A stretch of 64,000 nucleotides of DNA from positions 218,879,622 through 218,943,621 of the forward strand of contig NC_053039.3 in NCBI RefSeq assembly GCF_002575655.3, written 5' to 3'. Shown one piece after another: positions 58,293 through 64,000 of the stretch; within the stretch, counting starts at the first letter, position 1, and the number at the start of each line of letters is the position of its first letter. The notes beneath the pieces were generated by a model. The model ran no database searches. It saw only the letters and a list, made by a program, of their open reading frames with translations, and was not told where the DNA came from. A program made the translations under genes and the position numbers. Source of the stretch: Aegilops tauschii subsp. strangulata (lineage: Eukaryota > Streptophyta > Magnoliopsida > Poales > Poaceae).

Positions 58293-59181
58293 ATGAACAC
58301 GCCACCGTTTCCCACCATTTCCTCACCTGTTTCCCGCCACCCTGCTATATTGCGCATAGGGGGCGCGCGACGCACGGAGGCGACAAGCGCAGCCTGTAGC
58401 ACATCCACCTTTTCCAAGCTTGCCAACCCACCAAAGCGCCGCCTCTGCCATCAACCTCGTCGACGAGGAAAACGAGCAGGCGCCACGGCCCGTCGAGGCC
58501 GAGGCGCTCCCTGGCAATGCAACGGACGACACTGTGATGCGCGTCATCGCCAGGGTTGAGCAGACCTTTGGCGCATGGTGCTTGAGCGCCGCGGATCAAG
58601 ATAGGCATGTCAGCACCGACAGGCTGTAGCTCGCCGCACAACATGATCGATGGCGCGCCGCAGAGCAAGCTAGGCGCGTCCGCGCCGATAGGCTGCAGCT
58701 CGCCGCATGGCGAGACCATTGGAGCACCGCAGAGCGAGAGGCACGGCGCGCCGCACAGCAAGAGCGGATCCATCGGCGCTTGCCTGCTGTCGACACGGCG
58801 TCACAGCTGGGTACATGTCCCGTCAGTACCCCCATTCCTCGCCAGGAGTGGGTAGAGACCCTCAGCACTGTACTTGCACCACATGCCGGCCACACCATAC
58901 TTGCACCGGACGCCCGCCACATCGTTCGCATGGGTGCCACCGTTCTCCTTGTCCGCGGCCCGCTGGATGCCAACGCGCTGGTCCGTAGGCTCGACCGCCT
59001 CCTTGGCCCAGGTGTCCACCTGGGCGCAGTAGAGGAACATGGCTGTCGCATCCTCGAGCTGGTGATCTCCGATGAAATAGCCAACTTGGAGCTCGAGATC
59101 GCGCTCCAGATGTACCGCGAGCGTGTCGACCACTTGGACAAACGCCTGCATGAATTCACGCAGAGCCAAGAGCTACCCTAG
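58293..59181 (+). pseudogene. unidentified gene remnant A in CACTA no. 4
   Basis: ATG 58293 opens a frame (MNTPPFPTISSPVSRHPAIL). After about 58430 the plausible protein moves to another frame, implying a frameshift. That frame reads NLVDEENEQAPRPVEAEALP and DDTVMRVIARVEQTFGAWCL, meets TAG 58627-58629, and then stays open to TAG 59179-59181 with GHTILAPDARHIVRMGATVL and ELVISDEIANLELEIALQMY. Two related stretches, around DRHVSTDRL(stop)LAA and ARRVRADRLQLAA, show that the stop replaces CAG (Gln). Ala/Glu/Arg-rich, probably helical and coiled-coil-like at the end. Its position resembles the non-TNP2 gene of other CACTA elements; I do not recognise the protein. Confidence 0.55.
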
Positions 59182-59554
59182 GCAAGGGCTGCTGGTCATG
59201 GTCTCATGGACGCGTTTATTTTGAAAAGTTGTTTCGACGTGGATAGCTTTGTATTCACAACAACCATAGTATTGCTCTGTTTATTGCTCTGTTTCAATGT
59301 GTGTACTTTGTTTTCCATTCTTATATGTTCTGTTTCAATGTGTGTATATACGCTTTCCATTCTGTATATGTGGATGATAACAGCTAGATTCAAATTAGTA
59401 TACAAAAACAGATAGAAAATGGAATTCATAATATATATATATATTAATTGTTCATTAGATCATCACAGAATATATATATAATATCATCACATATACATGA
59501 TGATACTTAACTACTAGGTACAATGCATAAAATTGAAAACGAACAATACTAAAA
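59182..59554. other. spacer between convergent gene remnants
   Basis: AT-rich with tandem TTCTGTTTCAATGTGTGTA-type blocks near 59287 and 59329 and an (AT)n run at 59431-59446. Shared 3' untranslated region of the two convergent genes. Confidence 0.45.
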
Positions 59555-60162
59555 CTAATAATCCCTCCTGGGGCCAGTATTCCGGCAGACCCTCGCCAGC
59601 AGCTCCCTGGTGCGCGGTGTCTTCCCAGTGCGGAGGCAGTACTCCGACTCCTCCGCCTCGCAGCGCTTGATGTACCGATCTGCCTCGTGCTGGCGGACGC
59701 GCGCGGCCGATCTTTCCATTTCGTTGGGCGCCCACCAGAGCTCCTCGTCGGTGGCACGCTGGAGCTTATCGACCCACCTCCACGCAGCGACGAGGCGCCC
59801 AGTGCCTATGACCTTCCTTGCGAAGTACCCGTCTTCGTACACCTCCTCGGCACAACGACGCGCCCGCCCAAAAGCTCCGCCGCCTCCTTTTTCCAGGCGG
59901 CATCACGGGCTTCACAGGCCGCCTGGTACCTGGCTTCCTCCTCCGCCATCTCCTTCTTGGACGCCACTTGACTGGCTTTCTCAGTCGGCGGCAGCGACTT
60001 CTACAGACAAAGATTGTACTGGCCCTAAAACCAATCCAAAGTTGGGGGGTCTGGCGCAACCTTGTCAGGCGGCACGTAGGGGTCCTCGTCGCCGCTAATC
60101 GAGTGAGCGTCCTCAGGGGGCGGCGACTCCTCGTCGGCGCGTGGGTAGACCGGCGGCGCCAT
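59555..60162 (-). pseudogene. unidentified gene remnant B in CACTA no. 4
   Basis: On the minus strand ATG at 60162-60160 opens MAPPVYPRADEESPPPEDAH, an acidic, Pro-rich start, which meets TAG after about 45 codons and another TAG soon after. The frame then reads EEEARYQAACEARDAAWKKE. A frameshift near 59865-59880 leads to YEDGYFARKVIGTGRLVAAW, WVDKLQRATDEELWWAPNEM and AARVRQHEADRYIKRCEAEE, ending at TAA/TAG 59555. Codon use and composition are coding-like. It may act with remnant A, which it faces tail to tail. The two early stops could instead mark an unrecognised intron. No family was recognised. Confidence 0.5.
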
Positions 60163-60541
60163 GGCAGAGATTTGAGAGAGGGAGAGGGCGAGCGAGGGGA
60201 GGATGTAGATGAGAATGCAGGCGGGATGACGTGATCAAGGTAGTATTTATTAGCGGCCGGAATCTAGATCGATGGGGACAGTACACACGCCGGTGGCCGG
60301 AATTTACGAGTACTGTTGTTTGAATTACACACAATTCCCGCAGCAAATCCGTGTGTGAACATAATAGCTGACGGTTTCCAATACAGAATCGTGTCTGATT
60401 AATGACCACCGCCAATCACCTACCAAACCTCGAGCCGCGAGATAGAGTGCCAATCGTGTGGGGGCCGGTTGTCTTGCCAGATCTTTACATTTTCTTTTTT
60501 GAACACCAGATATTTACATCGTCTGATGATTTTTTAACTCA

Positions 60542-61668
60542 CACACAAGTACACAAAATATGATTTTCAAACCGTTTTGGTTAGCCATTGCATGTAGATT
60601 TAGTTCAAATTTGAATAACGGTCATTAAATGGTTAGAAAATCACTTAAATGTCTTTAGAAGGTTAAATGACCCCTGAAAATTTCCAAATTTTCACATGAC
60701 AGTTGTATTAGTGCACGTTAAATGTAGGAAAAAATTTGAAGGCCGTAAGAGGAAGCTATCTCCCGTCCGTCAGCAAACATGCATTGTTGCCTCTTGGAAC
60801 CACGAACCTTCTAGTGAGTTGCTCCGGTTTGTGAGGGGTGTGTGTCCAAACTTTCGTCAAAAAGGCCAATTTTTTTACCACATCATCTTGGTGGCATGAC
60901 ATGAAATCAAGCAAGGTTTCATGTTTTTCTGATTACTGTTTGGAATTAAAATGCCATGGCATGCACTCCATGCATGTGCCCATGCCTTGACACCAATATG
61001 TTTGAAAATTCATTCGAATTTACTGCACATGGAACGCACACAAGTACACAAAAATATGATTTTTCAAACCGTTTTGGTTAGGCGTTGCATGTAGATGTAG
61101 TTCAAATTTGAATTACGGTCATTAAATGGTTAGAAAATCACTTAAATGTCTCTAGAAGGTCAAATGACCCCTGAAATTTAACAAATTTTCACATGACAGT
61201 TGTATTAGTGCACGTTAAACGCAGGAAAAAAAATTGAAGGCCGTAAGAGGAAGATATCTCCCGTTCGTCATCAAACATGCATTATTCCCTCTCGGAACCA
61301 CAAACCTTCTAGCGAGTTGCTCCGGTTTGTGAGGGGCGTGTGTCCAAACGTTTGTCAAACATGCCAATTTTTATACCACATCATCATGGTGGCATGACAT
61401 TACATCAACCAAGGTTTCATGTGTTTCTAGTCATTTTTCTATTTTTTTGAATTAAAATGCCATGTCACTCCATGCATACGTATGCATGTGTCCATGTCGT
61501 GAGACCAATATGTTTGAAAATTCCTTTTAATTTTCTGCACATGGAATTAACTCGCACACAAGTACACATATATGATTTTTTCAAAACGTTCTGGTTAGGC
61601 GTTGCATGTAGATGTAGTTCAAATTTGAATTACGGTCATTAAATGGTTAGAAAATCACTTAAATGTCT
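60542..61668 (+). repeat. satellite-like tandem repeat, about 0.5-kb unit, 2.2 copies
   Basis: Units start CACACAAGTACAC at 60542, 61037 and 61555 (spacing 495 and 518 bp). Shared blocks include TTTCAAACCGTTTTGGTTAG, TAGTTCAAATTTGAAT, GGTCATTAAATGGTTAGAAA and GTTGCTCCGGTTTGTGAGGG. Copies differ by scattered changes and small indels. The third copy is cut at 61668 by the gypsy LTR. Length and AT-richness suit a satellite monomer; the family was not identified. Confidence 0.9.
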
Positions 61669-62600
61669 TGATAGAGGCGAGGGTGTCCCGATCTTTAGAT
61701 GAGATGATAACTATCGATTGGGTGGAGACGACTTTGATGATCCGACTACAAACGTTCACGACGTTGCGCCTTAGCAATCGCTAAACCAACTCCAAGAGAT
61801 TATTGACCACGTCGGAGCACGATCAACCTGACCACGAAGGTCTATTCCTGCAAGCAATCGAAGAACAAACAAGAATATGATAAAGCAATCTCAATATTGT
61901 GAATATATATGAAGTATTGATAATGGTGGGGATCCGTAAGCGGTCTTGGTCTGGTCGTTGGACACAAACGAAGTACACGAAGTTGCAATGGCTAACTTTT
62001 AACTAAACAAATCCCAAGCAAAAAGCTACTAGATGGATCTACTTATATAGGATCAAAGGGTGGCGGCCAAGGAGGTGGAAGGACGTACCAAGGCAGCCTA
62101 AAACTAACACTAGGTCGTACAAGGCTCATGGGCCCAAGTGGAGGTGATGCAACACCTTTGGACTTGTTGTTTGACTCGGATTCTGCTGCAGCGTCAGATT
62201 GTTTCATCGATATCTCAATGCTCCTGACGAACTTGAAGGTGAATCTAATTGGGTTGGAAAGATCACGAAATCTACTTTCCAACAAAAAAAGAATCACCCA
62301 ATTCGGAGTCCGTATGAAAAAGTTGTTGGCGCTTTGAGTCAGGTATGTCTGTGCAGTCCGAATCTGAATCCAGAACGTGAGAGACTTGGACTCTATCTTC
62401 TCTTGGCTCAAAAGTGACAGAGGACTTTTTGAATAGAACATAAACTTCTCCTTTTCAGTTATCTTCATATGTGGATTGTACAAATGTCTCATACACCTGC
62501 AATTAGACAAAACACAAAAGTGTGTGAACTATTTTTGTTCTGTATAACATAAATAGATTATTGAATAGTTTGCACTAGAAATCACCTGACAAACATGCAT
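61669..62600 (-). repeat. 3' LTR of gypsy element no. 3 (inner edge approximate)
   Basis: The outer end is clear; the inner edge lies somewhere at 62500-62600 because two TG candidates exist. A TATA-like CTATATAAGTAG (minus strand, about 62040-62052) follows the stretch coding nothing known. Confidence 0.6.
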
Positions 62601-62700
62601 GTATGCAATATTTTTGGTCGTATCCATGGTAGTCATGTCCTCATCATCCTCCCCTTCTTGAAACAAGGCCGTCCTCGGCGTTGCTTAATCTGAAATATGG

Positions 62701-63999
62701 CTAACAAAAGAGACAAGGTGTACATGTTGTATATGTATATGTCATCCATTTTTCTCTTGATTTCTGCACATATGACACATGTATACATGAGTAACTTTCA
62801 TAGATCATAAAATATAAAGCCAAAATATTATCATAAGTAGAAAGCATGAAAATATTGCAACTTAGTTTGCACATATAAGTGAAGCTCTTAGTCATATCAA
62901 AAGATTGACAATATTCATCATTAAACCATCCCGACATTGGTGAATAAATCTTACGTGCATCAAATTTACATGCTACAACATGCTTAAATAAGAAAACATG
63001 CAATAAGTCATTTGACACAGAATGATCACCAAGATTAGAGGTCATATCAAAATGATTAAACATTGGCACAATTATTTTAAAATGTATTTCATCCAAATCT
63101 GATTTATTTCCTGATTCACATGGTTCTTTGACATCAACAGTTAATTCAATGGGCACGCTCAGAATCGTTGGTATTTCAGTTGTGTGATCACATGATGCAT
63201 TCATGACAGTAACATGATTCTCTAAAATAGGTGGTGTGCTCAAATCAACAGGTAACTCAACACATGATGTATTTAAGTTAATTAGGCATGCATCATTCTC
63301 ATGTGAAGTTATATCATCAATACCTTTACTGTTACCTTGTCGCAAAGACGTAGCTGATGTAGGTATGGACAATGACAATGTACCATACACTTGAGATGAT
63401 GTCGCACTCACAGTCTGAGGTGTGGCTGCTCTAGTAGATGCAACGGTGGAGGAATCAACTGATGGTAGTGAGCATGAATTGGAATAGTAGTTATTGTAGT
63501 CACCCAATGCATCCTTCTGTAACTGTCTCTCAAAGGTACAAGCACGAACATACATACCAGTAATGCAGCGAGGAATATACTGAAATCTTGCCTGAATATC
63601 ATGGTTCAAACCACCAAAAAATCTATTCATTGTATCATCCTCAGATTCTTCTATGCACAATGATGCATATAAGATTTGAACTCTTGGTAGTAAGCATGAA
63701 CAGTGTTGTTGCCTTGTTTAAGTTGTTCAAATTTGCGAAGCAATTCACGATGATAGTAAGGAGGGAAAAATTGTTGTCTCATTACATCTTTCAAATCTTT
63801 CCAAGTTGTGGGTTGGTTATCAATGTTTTTCTTACAATGCACACTCCACCAAACATAAGCAAAACCAGTAAATGCTCTAGTGGTAGCTCGTACTCGCTCA
63901 AGTTCAGAAAATTCATGGTGACTAAAAACTTGTTCTACTTCAAGCTCCCAAGCTAGATAAATAGCAGGATTAAATCTACCCTCAAATGACAGTAAAGAG
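62701..63999 (-). pseudogene. gypsy gag with long C-terminal extension, frameshifted
   Basis: The minus-strand frame from the right edge reads FEGRFNPAIYLAWELEVEQV, FAYVWWSVHC, TTWKDLKDVMRQQFFPPYYH and LLRKFEQLKQGNNTVHAYYQ, a typical retrotransposon gag core. It is cut by a frameshift near 63655, after which 62701-63660 continues with EESEDDTMNRFFGGLNHDIQ and ERQLQKDALGDY. Beyond gag a 230-residue extension rich in Ser/Thr/Asn contains YSPMSGWFNDEYCQSFDMTK and CKLSCNIFMLSTYDNILALY, a frame I recall after gag in other non-autonomous Triticeae gypsy elements. No zinc knuckle, protease or RT is present. Gag would form the particle; enzymes would have to come from a related element. Confidence 0.8.
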
Positions 64000-64000
64000 A

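Larger units (their letters stand above)
57232..60500 (+). mobile_element. CACTA element no. 4, left end present, right end lost
   Basis: Starts CACTACTGCAGGATGCTGCT at 57232. The subterminal zone to about 57720 repeats CATACGGTTCAxTxxxATGA and CTxTTTGTGATxAGG at 57408, 57490 and 57578 (82- and 88-bp spacing), with variants on to 58110. The interior holds a 5S rRNA-like segment, a plus-strand gene remnant (58293-59181) and a convergent minus-strand gene remnant (60162-59555). Similar motifs (CTGACGGTTTCC, GTGTCTGATTAATGA) return at 60300-60400, suggesting the right subterminal zone begins there, but no TAGTG terminus follows. The right edge near 60500 is approximate; tandem-repeat DNA follows. 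Confidence 0.8.
61669..64000 (-). mobile_element. minus-strand Ty3-gypsy element, gag-only, running off the right edge
   Basis: The 3' LTR outer end is at 61669 (plus strand reads TGATAGAGGCGAGGGTGTCC; on the minus strand the LTR ends CCCTCGCCTCTATCA). Going up the window one meets the LTR, a short stretch with FQEGEDDEDM in one frame, a long gag-related frame and the gag core. No pol is seen between gag and the LTR. Its insertion into the tandem repeat would give a 5-bp duplication starting TGTCT (61664-61668), not testable here because the other end lies outside. Confidence 0.8.

Overview
The window looks like intergenic chromosome from a Triticeae grass (wheat, Aegilops or a close relative). 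The main evidence is four copies of the roughly 1.74-kb Ty1-copia LTR of the BARE1/WIS/Angela type, two Ty3-gypsy LTRs starting TGATACGTC with a GCTTGGGGGAG polypurine tract, several CACTA (En/Spm) transposons with Triticeae-type termini, and a PIF/Harbinger remnant. Almost everything is transposon or transposon remnant. No intact, clearly host-type gene is visible. Family names are recalled by eye; no search was run.

Layout. 1-4.2 kb: broken CACTA TNP2 transposase on the minus strand. 4.2-16.6 kb: a gene-poor mosaic of short repeats, MITE-like pieces and GC-rich leader-like modules. It holds one unusual reading frame (8803-9624) that codes 31-residue repeats and carries one premature stop, and a TIR element of about 1.1 kb. 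16.6-32.4 kb: a CACTA element with a roughly ten-exon 'plant transposase (Ptta/En/Spm)' gene. A complete Angela-type retrotransposon (17899-26490, AGATA target duplication) sits inside its second intron. 32.4-36.2 kb: 3' half of a second Angela-type element. 36.2-44.4 kb: 3' end of a gypsy element whose LTR is split by a complete 5.5-kb CACTA (38011-43511). 44.4-47.1 kb: PIF/Harbinger fragment, then an inverted gypsy LTR fragment holding a solo Angela LTR (ACTAT duplication). 47.1-49.4 kb: very decayed copia. 49.4-56.6 kb: inverted gag fragment and a gypsy element with gag and protease but no visible RT or integrase. 56.6-60.5 kb: LTR-like fragment with a left-anchored CACTA carrying two convergent broken genes and a 5S rRNA-like segment. 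60.5-61.7 kb: about 2.2 units of a roughly 0.5-kb tandem repeat. 61.7-64.0 kb: minus-strand gag-only gypsy element running off the right edge.

History. The right-hand part reads as a stack of insertions: PIF, then gypsy, then Angela no. 2, then CACTA no. 2, then Angela no. 1; CACTA no. 3 entered the gypsy LTR independently. The left halves of the middle layers are missing, so a large one-sided deletion or rearrangement has occurred.

Most interesting. The best candidate for something unusual is the segment at about 57.80-58.04 kb. It is an ungapped match to the 3' half of plant 5S rRNA (internal Pol III promoter blocks at native spacing), followed by a stem-loop and runs of T, lying inside a CACTA transposon. 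The repeat-protein frame at 8.8 kb and the exon-triplicated CACTA gene come next.
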